NCBI GenBank assembly: GCA_900552185.1
Contig: URYT01000069.1
Span: 1 to 8,850, forward strand
Direction: 5' to 3'
Length of the DNA stretch: 8,850 nucleotides
Source: an uncultured Collinsella sp.
GTDB taxonomy: Bacteria; Actinomycetota; Coriobacteriia; Coriobacteriales; Coriobacteriaceae
In this document: piece after piece, positions 1 to 7,402 of the stretch
Layout: every line of letters starts with the position of its first letter
Numbering within the stretch: position 1 is the first letter of the stretch
Made by a program: the position numbers and the translations under genes
The notes under the pieces: generated by a model
Database searches by the model: none
The model's input: the letters and a program-made list of their open reading frames with translations, nothing else
Told to the model about the DNA's origin: nothing

Positions 1-7
1 GGGAGTG

Positions 8-397
8 CTAGTCGGTCATTATTGGCGCCGAAGCACCGTCCCGTCCCAGCATCGCCCTCAGCTTCTCGAAGCTTTCCTCGCTTAGGCAGTGCTCCATGTG
101 GCAGCCCTCTTGCGACGCGACCTCAGCCGAAACACCCGCATCCTCTAGCAGCCCCACGAAAAAGCAGTGACGCTCCCACATTTGACGAGCGACCTCCAGA
201 CCACGCTCCGTCAGATGAACATCTCGCTTGCCCATTTCGACATAGCCGTTGCTTTCCAACGTCGCCATGGCCTTGGAAACGCTCGCCTTAGTTACACCGA
301 GGTACTCCGCAACGTCGATCGAGCGCACGACGCCCTGACGTTCCGACAGAACGTAGATCGATTCGAGATAGTCTTCTCCGGATTCACGTAGGGCCAT
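8..397 (-). CDS. DtxR/MntR-family metal-dependent transcriptional repressor
   Basis: A 129-residue cytoplasmic DNA-binding protein expected to repress metal-uptake genes when loaded with Fe(II) or Mn(II). Residues 1-60 form the winged helix-turn-helix: GEDYLESIY opens the first helix, and the recognition region is about 26-50 (SIDVAEYLGVTKASVSKAM). Residues 65-120 form the metal-binding and dimerization domain. By alignment to B. subtilis MntR, the ligands are D9, E12, H77, C99, E102 and H103, all present, with the hallmark EGCHMEH at 97-103. There is no C-terminal SH3-like domain, so it has MntR length rather than full DtxR length. The frame stays open upstream to 646, but I chose the ATG at 395-397 because the DtxR family begins there and GAAAGG precedes it by about 8 nt. 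The residues upstream of that ATG look unlike protein. It is monocistronic, behind a leader with repeated AGTTAGCC half-sites. The family call is firm; the metal is not settled. Confidence 0.93.
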   Translation of the reverse strand: MALRESGEDYLESIYVLSERQGVVRSIDVAEYLGVTKASVSKAMATLESNGYVEMGKRDVHLTERGLEVARQMWERHCFFVGLLEDAGVSAEVASQEGCHMEHCLSEESFEKLRAMLGRDGASAPIMTD

Positions 398-421
398 GGG
401 CCGCCTTTCGCGATGATTGCT

Positions 422-504
422 AGTTAGCCTTTGGATACTTTCCACGGCTAACTTTACCGCAAAAGTTGCCCATGTCTTACTACTTTGTCTAAAAGTTAGC
501 CGTG
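422..504 (-). promoter_or_regulatory. Clustered AGTTAGCC half-sites: probable metalloregulator operator
   Basis: The leader of the DtxR-like gene carries a perfect 13-bp inverted repeat, CACGGCTAACTTT at 443-455 and AAAGTTAGCCGTG at 492-504. A third AGTTAGCC lies at 422-429, and a degenerate copy (AAAAGTTGCC) at 461-470. The pair 446-470 also forms a near-palindrome, GGC(T)AACTTT / AAAGTTGCC. DtxR-family operators are known to contain TTAG/CTAA half-sites such as the DtxR/IdeR core GTTAGCCTAAC, so autoregulation is a reasonable inference. I could not place a convincing -35/-10 pair here. Confidence 0.6.
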
Positions 505-524
505 TTTCACAAAACGTGCGGGAC

Positions 525-562
525 GAAAACAAAATGGGGACGCCCCGCAAGGAGTGTCCCCC
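525..562 (-). terminator. Intrinsic terminator after the ABC-F/HAD pair
   Basis: On the minus strand a stem of about 8 bp (GGGGAC at 536-541 paired with GTCCCC at 556-561, extended inward by a G-U and a C-G pair) encloses a 10-nt loop. It is followed by ATTTTGTTTT (526-535). It lies about 45 nt past the HAD stop codon and upstream of the metalloregulator leader, separating the two transcription units. The T tract is interrupted by one G and one A, so efficiency may be moderate. Confidence 0.75.
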
Positions 563-605
563 AGCTGCCGGCAGAAAAGGAGCATCCCTAAGTGCCGAGC
601 CGCAG

Positions 606-1376
606 TTATAACAGTCCAAAGTGCTTCGCGGCGTTGTAGATGCCATCGTCGTCCACGGCTGTCGTCACATAGGTCGCTGCAGCTTTCACCGTGTCCTGCG
701 CGTTGCCCATGGCCACGCTCGTGCCCACGGCCGAGAACATCGACAGGTCATTCTCGCCATCGCCAAAGGCAATCGCCTCGCTCGCGTCGATACCAAGCCG
801 CTCGAGCGTCGCCGCCACGCCCAGGTCCTTGCCGCCGTTAGCGGGAATAATGTCGCAGAACAGGTCGCACCAGCGCGTGGTGAGCGAATGCGACACGGCG
901 TCGGTCACGATATGTTCGTCGGCCGGGTCCACAAAGGCGCAGAACTGGTAGACTGGTGCGTCAAAGGCGTGCTCAAACGGCTCCTCGTGGTAGACGATTC
1001 CCGCGTTGCTGCCAGCCGTCACCACGCGCTCGGACAGGCGGTTCACAAACGAGTTCTCGCCCTGCATGCACAGCGAGTCGTAGCGCCCCTGCGCCACCTG
1101 GTCCACAATCACCGCGACGTCGTCCGGATCGATCGGGCAGCTGCGGTAAACTCCCTCGGCATCAAAGCAGTGCTGGCCCGAAAGCGTAATGTACGCATCC
1201 CAGCCCAGGTCGAACAGCCAGTCCGGCATCTGGTAGGTCGGACGGCCCGTGGCGATCACGCACGCAATCCCCTGCTCGCGAAAGCTGTCGAGCACCTGCT
1301 GCGCCGACGCCGGAATCCGGTGGGTCTTAAAGCTCAGCAGCGTACCGTCGATATCGAAAAACGCGGCTTTGATCAT
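606..1376 (-). CDS. Cof-type HAD-IIB family phosphatase
   Basis: A 256-residue cytoplasmic haloacid-dehalogenase hydrolase that would dephosphorylate a small phosphorylated metabolite such as a sugar phosphate or flavin/pyridoxal phosphate; the substrate cannot be read from sequence. All four HAD motifs are visible. Motif I is DIDGT at 8-12, with nucleophile D8 and acid/base D10. Motif II is ATGR, with T43. The motif III lysine is K183 in GGKDLGV. Motif IV is GDGEND at 205-210, with D206 and D210. The C2-type cap occupies about residues 80-175, and the typical VAMGNA follows at 221-226. Length and ending match Cof/YbiV/YidA proteins. The ATG at 1374-1376 lies 6 nt after the ABC-F stop. Its Shine-Dalgarno GAGGAG sits inside the last codons of that gene, so the two are co-transcribed and probably translationally coupled. 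A terminator follows. Confidence 0.93.
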   Translation of the reverse strand: MIKAAFFDIDGTLLSFKTHRIPASAQQVLDSFREQGIACVIATGRPTYQMPDWLFDLGWDAYITLSGQHCFDAEGVYRSCPIDPDDVAVIVDQVAQGRYDSLCMQGENSFVNRLSERVVTAGSNAGIVYHEEPFEHAFDAPVYQFCAFVDPADEHIVTDAVSHSLTTRWCDLFCDIIPANGGKDLGVAATLERLGIDASEAIAFGDGENDLSMFSAVGTSVAMGNAQDTVKAAATYVTTAVDDDGIYNAAKHFGLL

Positions 1377-1382
1377 TCTCGC

Positions 1383-3242
1383 TTACTCCTCGCCCTCGAG
1401 CTTTTCGCTCGCCTCGAGCCACGCCATCTCCAGCTCGTCCATGGCGGCGTGGGCCTCGTCGATCTTTGCCTGCTGCTCGCCGAGCGCCGTGTAGTTGGTG
1501 GGATCGACCTGGGCCATCGCGGCCTCGGCCTCCTCAACGCGAGCGCGCTGCGTCTCCATCTTGCGCTCGAGCGAGCTCACCTCGCGGCGGAGCTTCTGAC
1601 GTTCGGCGTTGGAAAGGCCATTGGGCTGACCGCTCGACTTGGGCTTTTCGGCCGCAGCAGCCGCGGCACCGGTGTCAAACGTGCCGGTCTTGGCGCTCGG
1701 CGCGCCCACGGGCTCGCCCTCGGCGGTAGCGTTGCACAGGCGAAGGTACTGGTCCACGCCACCGGGCATATGCGTCAGGTGGCCGTCGAGCAGCGCCCAC
1801 TGCTGGTCGGTCACGCGCTCCATCAAGAAGCGGTCGTGCGTCACCAGGATCAGCGTGCCGGGCCAACCGTCGAGCAGATCCTCGACAATCGCCAGCATGT
1901 CGGTATCCAGGTCGTTGCCGGGCTCGTCCAGGATGAGCACGTTGGGCTCGTCCAGGATTGTCAGTAGCAGCGACAGGCGACGGCGCTGGCCGCCCGAAAG
2001 ATCGCCGATGCGGCTCCAGAGCTGCTGCGTCGTAAAGCCCAGACGCTCGCAGAGCTTCTCGGGCGAAGTCTCCTTGCCGTCGATGACGTAGTACTTCTTA
2101 TAGTTGCTGAGCACCTCGCGAATCGTGTCGCCCATGAAGGGCTCGAGCTCCTCGAGCTGCTGCGACAGCACGCCAAAGCGCACTGTCTGGCCAATCTTCA
2201 CGCGGCCGCACGTGGGCGCAATTTTGCCCTGGATCACATCGAGCAGCGTCGACTTGCCAGCACCATTCTCGCCCAAAAGACCATAGCGGTCGCCCGCACC
2301 AATGAGCCAGGTCACATCGGAGAGCACCTGCTTGGGCGCGCCGCCGGCATCCGCATAGCCGGCATCCACGTCGACCACATCGATAACCTGCTTGCCCAAG
2401 CGGCTCACGGCTAGGCGCTTGAGCTCCAGCTCGTCACGCACGGGCGGCACGTCGGCGATCAGCTCACGAGCGGCGTCCACGCGAAACTTGGGCTTGGTGG
2501 AACGAGCCTGGGCACCGCGGCTCAGCCACGCGAGCTCCTTACGTGCCATGTTGCGACGGCGCTCCTCGGTAACCGCGGCCATGCGGTCGCGCTCCACGCG
2601 CTGCAGGATGTAGGCCGAGTAACCGCCCTCGAAGGGGTCGACCTGGCCGTCGTGGACCTCCCACATGCTGGTGCAGACCTCGTCCAAGAACCAACGGTCA
2701 TGCGTGACCACGAGCATGGCGCCCTGGCCGCGCTGCCAGCGGGCCTTTAAGTGACGCGCGAGCCAGTTGATGGTGCGCATGTCCAGGTGATTGGTGGGCT
2801 CGTCGAGCATGAGCACGTCATAGTCGCCGATCAGCAGGCGCGCGAGGTCCACGCGACGGCGCTGGCCACCCGAAAGCTCGCCCACCGTGCCCTCCCAAGG
2901 CACATCGCTAATGAGGCCGGCCAGAATCTGGCGCGTACGCGGGCTCGAGGCCCACTCGTACTCGGGCGTGTCACCGACGACGGCATGATGCACGGTGTCG
3001 GTATCGATCAGGTTATCCTTTTGGCCGAGCAATCCGATCGTCGTGTCGCGGCGGTGCGTCACGCGGCCGTCGTCGGGCTCCAACGTGCCGGCGAGCACGC
3101 TCAGCAGCGTCGACTTACCGTCGCCGTTTTTACCGACAATACCAATACGGTCGCCCTCGCCCACGCCGAGCGTAACGCTATCGAAAATATGCTTGGTGGG
3201 AAACTCTAGGCTGATGGAATCGCATCCCAAAAGAATCGCCAT
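1383..3242 (-). CDS. uup: ABC-F family ATPase, Uup-like
   Basis: A 619-residue soluble protein with two ABC ATPase domains and no membrane segments, as in ABC-F ribosome-associated factors. Domain 1 has Walker A GKNGDGKST (37-45), signature LSGGQ (123-127), Walker B VLMLDEPTNHLD (143-154) and switch H181. The linker at about 205-285 contains KELAWLSRGAQARSTK, resembling the Uup inter-domain motif. Domain 2 has Walker A GENGAGKST (324-332), LSGGQ (415-419), Walker B LILDEPGNDLD (436-446) and H469. An Ala/Pro/Lys-rich hinge (about 510-545) leads to a charged C-terminal coiled coil (545-619), which Uup uses to bind DNA or the ribosome. Domain 1 has no long arm insertion, which argues against EttA. 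The frame opens at 3302, but I chose the ATG at 3240-3242 because AAGGAG lies 8 nt upstream and homology starts there. G442 replaces the usual Thr of DEPTNDLD. An antibiotic-resistance ABC-F role is possible but not indicated. Confidence 0.93.
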   Translation of the reverse strand: MAILLGCDSISLEFPTKHIFDSVTLGVGEGDRIGIVGKNGDGKSTLLSVLAGTLEPDDGRVTHRRDTTIGLLGQKDNLIDTDTVHHAVVGDTPEYEWASSPRTRQILAGLISDVPWEGTVGELSGGQRRRVDLARLLIGDYDVLMLDEPTNHLDMRTINWLARHLKARWQRGQGAMLVVTHDRWFLDEVCTSMWEVHDGQVDPFEGGYSAYILQRVERDRMAAVTEERRRNMARKELAWLSRGAQARSTKPKFRVDAARELIADVPPVRDELELKRLAVSRLGKQVIDVVDVDAGYADAGGAPKQVLSDVTWLIGAGDRYGLLGENGAGKSTLLDVIQGKIAPTCGRVKIGQTVRFGVLSQQLEELEPFMGDTIREVLSNYKKYYVIDGKETSPEKLCERLGFTTQQLWSRIGDLSGGQRRRLSLLLTILDEPNVLILDEPGNDLDTDMLAIVEDLLDGWPGTLILVTHDRFLMERVTDQQWALLDGHLTHMPGGVDQYLRLCNATAEGEPVGAPSAKTGTFDTGAAAAAAEKPKSSGQPNGLSNAERQKLRREVSSLERKMETQRARVEEAEAAMAQVDPTNYTALGEQQAKIDEAHAAMDELEMAWLEASEKLEGEE

Positions 3243-3277
3243 ATGCCCTGCTCCTTCGTAGAAATTCAACGTTGTCC

Positions 3278-3283
3278 ATGATA
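3278..3283 (-). promoter_or_regulatory. Candidate -10 box for the ABC-F/HAD transcript
   Basis: TATCAT on the minus strand, about 36 nt upstream of the ABC-F start codon and 20-odd nt before its Shine-Dalgarno. No good TTGACA-like -35 lies 16-18 nt upstream; the region there is G/T-rich (GGTTTT). This is a placement guess, supported mainly by the preceding pst terminator, which implies that a new promoter must start in this gap. Confidence 0.3.
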
Positions 3284-3303
3284 GCAGCGAGCCCCACCCC
3301 AAA

Positions 3304-3338
3304 ACCTACCAAAAAGGGACAGGTTTATTTTGGCAGGT
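3304..3338. repeat. Small inverted repeat, REP-like, upstream of ABC-F
   Basis: ACCTACCAAAA (3304-3314) and TTTTGGCAGGT (3328-3338) form an 11-bp inverted repeat around a 13-nt centre, AGGGACAGGTTTA. The single mismatch is A-C on the plus strand but a U-G wobble in a minus-strand RNA. It sits between the pst terminator and the ABC-F promoter region. It resembles dispersed intergenic palindromes in actinobacterial gut genomes, but copy number cannot be judged from one window. Confidence 0.45.
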
Positions 3339-3357
3339 CGACGGCCGCACACGACAC

Positions 3358-3395
3358 AAAAAGGCAGGCCATCTCCCGCAAGAGATGACCCGCCT
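3358..3395 (-). terminator. Strong intrinsic terminator of the pst operon
   Basis: In minus-strand RNA a 14-bp stem forms between 3382-3395 and 3362-3375, with no unpaired base and two G-U wobbles. It has a 6-nt loop (UUGCGG) and runs directly into a U5 tract (3358-3362), then GUGU. On the plus strand the wobbles would be A-C mismatches, so the hairpin is built for the minus-strand transcript. It lies about 55 nt after the pstB stop, closing the operon without phoU. Confidence 0.92.
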
Positions 3396-3406
3396 CTCCA
3401 ATCAGT

Positions 3407-3432
3407 CCCGCGGCAACCGTGGCCGCCGCGGG
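3407..3432 (-). other. GC-only stem-loop in the pstB 3' untranslated region
   Basis: CCCGCGGC (3407-3414) pairs perfectly with GCCGCGGG (3425-3432) across a 10-nt loop, 18 nt after the pstB stop codon. No U-tract follows it, so it is not itself an intrinsic terminator. Together with the hairpin at 3358-3395 it makes a double stem-loop 3' end, which may protect the operon mRNA from 3' exonucleases. Confidence 0.6.
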
Positions 3433-3450
3433 CCTCAAGCATGTCCCGGA

Positions 3451-4319
<869 letters not shown>

Positions 4320-4323
<4 letters not shown>

Positions 4324-5246
4324 TCGGCCGTCATCCTTCTTGCCAGTTGCTTGCCCACGATACGGGCGACTACGTTAAACAGCAGCACGCAAATCATCAG
4401 CAGCGCCGCGGTGCCCCAGACGATCTGCTGGGCCTCGGGGCTGCCCTCGCCATAGATCTTGTAGATGTGCACGGCGAGCGACTCGCCGGGGCGGAACACG
4501 TTCCAGGCGCAGGTAGGGCTCGACAGGTTAAAGCTCCAGAAGTTCAGACGCACCGGCGAGCTCATGCCCGAGGTAAAGAGCAGTGCTGCGGCCTCGCCAA
4601 ACACACGGCCGGCCGAAAGCACGATGCCGGTCACGATAGCGGGCATGGCCTCGGGAATCAGGATGTGCAGCGTGGCCTCCCAGCGGGTGAGGCCCATAGC
4701 CAGACACGCATCGCGCTGGGCCTGCGGCACGTCCTCGAGCGCCTGTTGGATCACGCGCACCAGGATGGGGATGTTGAACATGGTGAGCGCGACAGCACCG
4801 GAAATGATGGAGTACTTCCAGCCCAGCTGCACCGAGAACACCAGAAAGCCGAACATGCCGACGACGATGGAAGGCAGCGAGGACAGCGTCTCGATGGCGG
4901 TCGAGGCGATGTCGCGGATAGGGCCGTTCGGCGCGTACTCAACCAGGAAGACCGCCCCGCCCAGGCTGATGGGCACCGAGATGACCAGGGTGATCAACAG
5001 CAGGTAGAACGAGTCGAACAGCTGGTAGAACACGCCGCCCTGCGTTCCGTTGGCGCGCGACGGCTCCGTGAGAAAGCCCGGCTGGAACAGCGTCGAGATG
5101 CCCTCGAACAGGATGTAGGCCACCATGGAGACGACGATGAGCATGACTATGGCGACGATCGCCGTCAACACGCCCGTGGCGAAGCGGTCCTGCTTTTGGA
5201 CACGCCCGAGCCTCGCCTCGTCGATGTGGATACGCGTGCTAGCCAC
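4320..5246 (-). CDS. pstA: Phosphate ABC transporter permease PstA
   Basis: A 308-residue integral membrane protein forming half of the phosphate channel with PstC. About six hydrophobic segments are visible, near residues 25-48, 80-103, 122-140, 144-165, 200-222 and 276-297. Family hallmarks are SLPSIVVGMFGF at 123-134, the EAA loop that docks on PstB at about 173-202 (DACLAMGLTRWEA), and GRVFGEAAALLFTSG at 213-227. The start is a GTG at 5244-5246, giving an 8-nt overlap (GTGGCTAG) with the pstC stop. No in-frame ATG occurs before the first membrane segment, which supports the GTG. A purine-rich AAGGGGGCGAAGG lies just upstream. The stop overlaps the pstB start as ATGA, so translation of pstC-A-B is probably coupled. 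Confidence 0.96.
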
Positions 5247-6147
5247 GAGCCTTCGCCCCCTTGCGGCCGATAAGGTGGATGATCAGGATGAAGATGAGGC
5301 TCATGCCCATCAGCAGCAGACCGAGCGCCCACAGAACATCGTCCTGGGCCGAGCCCTCGGCATAGACCGCCATAGACGTGGTGAGCGTGGTGGTGATGGT
5401 GGATGCCGGCGACAGCAGTGACGTCGGCATGGCCTCGATACCGCCGATAACCATGCGCACGGCAAGCGTTTCGCCAAAGGCGCGGGTCATACCAAGGATG
5501 ACCGCAGTCATGAGCGACGGCATGGCGGACTTGAGTACCACGTGCCAGATGGTCTGCCAGCGGGTGTAGCCCAGCGCGAGCGAGCCCTGGCGGTAGCTGT
5601 CGGGCACGGCGCGCAGGCCATCGACCGAAAGCGTGGTCATCGTCGGCAGGATCATGACGGCCAGCACGATGGCGCCGGGCAAGATGCCCAAGCCCGTGCT
5701 TGCGTGGAAAACGCTCTTCATGAGGCCGACGACCACGTGAAAACCGATCAGGCCAAAGACGACCGAGGGAATACCGGTCAAAAGCTCAATGAGCGGCTGA
5801 AAGATCTTGGAACCAAACTTAGGCTGGATCTCGACCGCAAAGATGGCAGAGCCGATAGCGATGGGCAGCGCGATAAGCGTGGAGAGCACCATGACCGCAA
5901 ACGAGGTGACGATCAGGGGCAGGGCGCCGGTATAGGGCAGGCCGTTTTTGGCCGTGTTGGCCAGGTCCCACTTGGTGCCGGTGAAGAACTCGACGACCGA
6001 AACGCCGTCCTTGAGAAAAGCCGAGAGGCCCTTTTGGGCGACCATAAAGATGAGCGCGGCAACGACAAGCGTCACGAGCGCAACGCACGCGCCCGTGACG
6101 CCCAGGCCCACGTTCTCAAGGTCGCGCTTTGGCAGCTGTTTTGCCAT
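5239..6147 (-). CDS. pstC: Phosphate ABC transporter permease PstC
   Basis: A 302-residue membrane protein, the other half of the phosphate translocation pore. Hydrophobic segments lie near residues 15-37, 76-105, 118-142, 152-172, 208-226 and 271-294. Hallmarks are IPSVVFGLIGF at 126-136, the EAA loop at about 180-210 (RQGSLALGYTRWQTI), which contacts PstB, and GMTRAFGETLAV at 219-230. Residues 45-75 form the extracytoplasmic loop between the first two helices. The ATG at 6145-6147 follows pstS by 24 nt with a GGAAAGG Shine-Dalgarno 6 nt upstream. The C-terminus (GRKGAKARG) is basic, as expected for a cytoplasmic tail. The gene ends inside the pstA start region. Confidence 0.97.
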   Translation of the reverse strand: MAKQLPKRDLENVGLGVTGACVALVTLVVAALIFMVAQKGLSAFLKDGVSVVEFFTGTKWDLANTAKNGLPYTGALPLIVTSFAVMVLSTLIALPIAIGSAIFAVEIQPKFGSKIFQPLIELLTGIPSVVFGLIGFHVVVGLMKSVFHASTGLGILPGAIVLAVMILPTMTTLSVDGLRAVPDSYRQGSLALGYTRWQTIWHVVLKSAMPSLMTAVILGMTRAFGETLAVRMVIGGIEAMPTSLLSPASTITTTLTTSMAVYAEGSAQDDVLWALGLLLMGMSLIFILIIHLIGRKGAKARG

Positions 6148-6171
6148 TGCAAACCTTTCCGGGGCGATTAC

Positions 6172-7113
6172 TTATTTAGCGGAGACCTTGCCGCTGGCGT
6201 CCTTGACGACCTTCATGGCAGAGACGGGGATGAAGCCCTGCTCCTCGACGAGCTTGCCCTGGACGTCGTCGGAGAGCATAAACTCCAGGAAGGCCTTGGT
6301 GGCCTCGTCGGCGTCCTTGGAGCAGTACATGTGCTCGGTCGCCCAGATCTTGAAGGAGTCGTCGGTGACGTTCTTGCTCTTGGGCTCGACGCCCTCGACC
6401 TTGATGGCGTTGAACTTGGAGTCATCGAAGTGCGAGAAGTCGAGGTAGGAGATGGCGTTGTCGGTACTGCCCATCTGAGTCTGGACATCGCCGGACTTGT
6501 CGAGCTCGGCGTCGCCCTTAAAGTCGACGGCCTCGTCGCCAAAAACGGCGGCCTCGAAGGTGGCACGGGTGCCGGAGCCAGCCTTGCGGTTGAGAACGAC
6601 GATCTTGACGTCGTCGCCGCCGACCTCCTTCCAGTTGGTGATCTGGCCGGAGAAAATACCCTTGAGCTGCTCGAGGGACAGGTCGTCGACCGTCACGTTC
6701 TTGGAGACGACAGGGCCCATGCCCACAACGGCGACCTCGTGGTCGACGAGGTTCTTGACCTGGTCGGCCTCGAGCTTGGTCTCGGCGAAGACGTCGGAGT
6801 TACCGATGGTGACGGTGCCAGCGGCGACGGCGGTCAGACCCTTGCCCGAACCGTTGCCCGAACCGGAAATGGAGACGTCGGGGTTGGCGTCCATGAACTT
6901 CTCGGCAGCAGCCTCGACGAGAGCCTGGAACGAGGAGGCACCGTCGTAGGTCACCTCGCCGGAGACGGACTCGGCAGTAGCAGCGGCGCTACCCTTGTCG
7001 GCGGCGTCGGATGCGCCGGAGCCGCCGCAACCAACGAGACCGAGACCGACGATGCTGGCAAAACCACCAGCGAGGCCGAGGAACTGACGACGAGAATAAG
7101 CCTGATCGAGCAT
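6172..7113 (-). CDS. pstS: Phosphate-binding lipoprotein PstS with Tat-type signal
   Basis: A 313-residue solute-binding protein that captures phosphate outside the membrane and hands it to PstC/PstA. The signal peptide has a twin-arginine motif, SRRQFLGL at 7-14 (R8, R9), a hydrophobic core at 15-27 and a lipobox LVGC (26-29), so C29 would be lipidated after Tat export. A Gly/Ala/Ser-rich tether covers about 30-50. The phosphate-binding loops typical of PstS are SGSGNGSGKGL (83-93) and GSGTRATFE (179-187). GIFSGQITNWKEVGG (152-166) and the ending QGFIPVS are also family signatures. I chose the ATG at 7111-7113 because GAAAGGAAG precedes it by a few nt. In-frame ATGs at 7128 and 7146 would only add residues before the Tat motif and lack such a site. 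It is the first gene of the operon. A Pho-type control region is plausible but not proven. Confidence 0.96.
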   Translation of the reverse strand: MLDQAYSRRQFLGLAGGFASIVGLGLVGCGGSGASDAADKGSAAATAESVSGEVTYDGASSFQALVEAAAEKFMDANPDVSISGSGNGSGKGLTAVAAGTVTIGNSDVFAETKLEADQVKNLVDHEVAVVGMGPVVSKNVTVDDLSLEQLKGIFSGQITNWKEVGGDDVKIVVLNRKAGSGTRATFEAAVFGDEAVDFKGDAELDKSGDVQTQMGSTDNAISYLDFSHFDDSKFNAIKVEGVEPKSKNVTDDSFKIWATEHMYCSKDADEATKAFLEFMLSDDVQGKLVEEQGFIPVSAMKVVKDASGKVSAK

Positions 7114-7213
7114 GATCTTCCTTTCATACATGCGACTCGCGGGCACCCTGCCCGCTTTGCTGTTTGGAAAGATACGGCCTCGAGCGGGCGACGACCGCCT
7201 TATCTGCGGTTTC

Positions 7214-7303
7214 TTACGGGCTATTGATAGACCCTTACCGCAAGCTCTGCCCAGCCTTTACAAACGGATAACAATCCAGCGCCGAACATGGCGCACCTTT
7301 TAC
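7214..7303 (-). promoter_or_regulatory. Spaced GTAA motifs upstream of pstS: candidate Pho regulator site
   Basis: On the minus strand, same-orientation motifs TGTAAAAGG, TGTAAAGG, GGTAAGG and CGTAAG have their GTAA at 7300-7303, 7258-7261, 7235-7238 and 7214-7217. Spacings are 42, 23 and 21 nt, near multiples of two helical turns. PhoB/PhoP-type regulators bind phased direct repeats, so this is a candidate site, but the motif matches no consensus I can vouch for. TATCAA at 7224-7229 is a possible -10 box without a recognizable -35. Confidence 0.3.
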
Positions 7304-7306
7304 ACC

Positions 7307-7326
7307 AAAGGAACGTCCCCAATGAC
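7307..7326. repeat. REP-like GGGGACGTTCC motif
   Basis: AAAGGAACGTCCCCAATGAC on the plus strand (GTCATTGGGGACGTTCCTTT on the minus). From memory, this phrase recurs in intergenic repeats of several GC-rich gut bacteria, often as REP-type sequences. Only one copy is in this window, so repeat status rests on recollection. Confidence 0.35.
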
Positions 7327-7340
7327 TACCCCACCGCAAC

Positions 7341-7369
7341 AGAAAAAGCCCGGGCCGAAGCACCGGGCT
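7341..7369 (-). terminator. Intrinsic terminator of the dipeptidase gene, UUCG tetraloop
   Basis: In minus-strand RNA, AGCCCGG pairs with CCGGGCU (7363-7369 with 7347-7353). An inner GC/GC pair closes a UUCG tetraloop, with one bulged U. It is followed by a U5 tract and CUG. It lies about 135 nt after the dipeptidase stop, the 101-nt palindrome filling most of that gap, and it isolates the pst operon from upstream transcription. Confidence 0.92.
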
Positions 7370-7402
7370 CGTAATGCAAGTTTGTATCCAAGCAGGATAT
7401 AG

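Noticed and set aside
565..574. CTGCCGGCAG perfect 10-bp palindrome
   Set aside because: Short and GC-rich, next to a terminator; expected by chance, with no partner site.
398..646. Upstream 83-codon extension of the DtxR-like frame
   Set aside because: It runs through the operator repeats and the HAD terminator, and homology and the Shine-Dalgarno both place the start at 397.
621..1967. 448-codon open frame on the plus strand opposite HAD and ABC-F
   Set aside because: Arg/His/Ala/Leu-rich mirror of real genes, with no recognizable fold.
5542..7227. 561-codon open frame on the plus strand opposite pstS/pstC
   Set aside because: It is antisense to two well-conserved genes, has Asp/Gly/Val/His-rich composition without any domain, and no ribosome-binding site. 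It is a GC-driven shadow frame.
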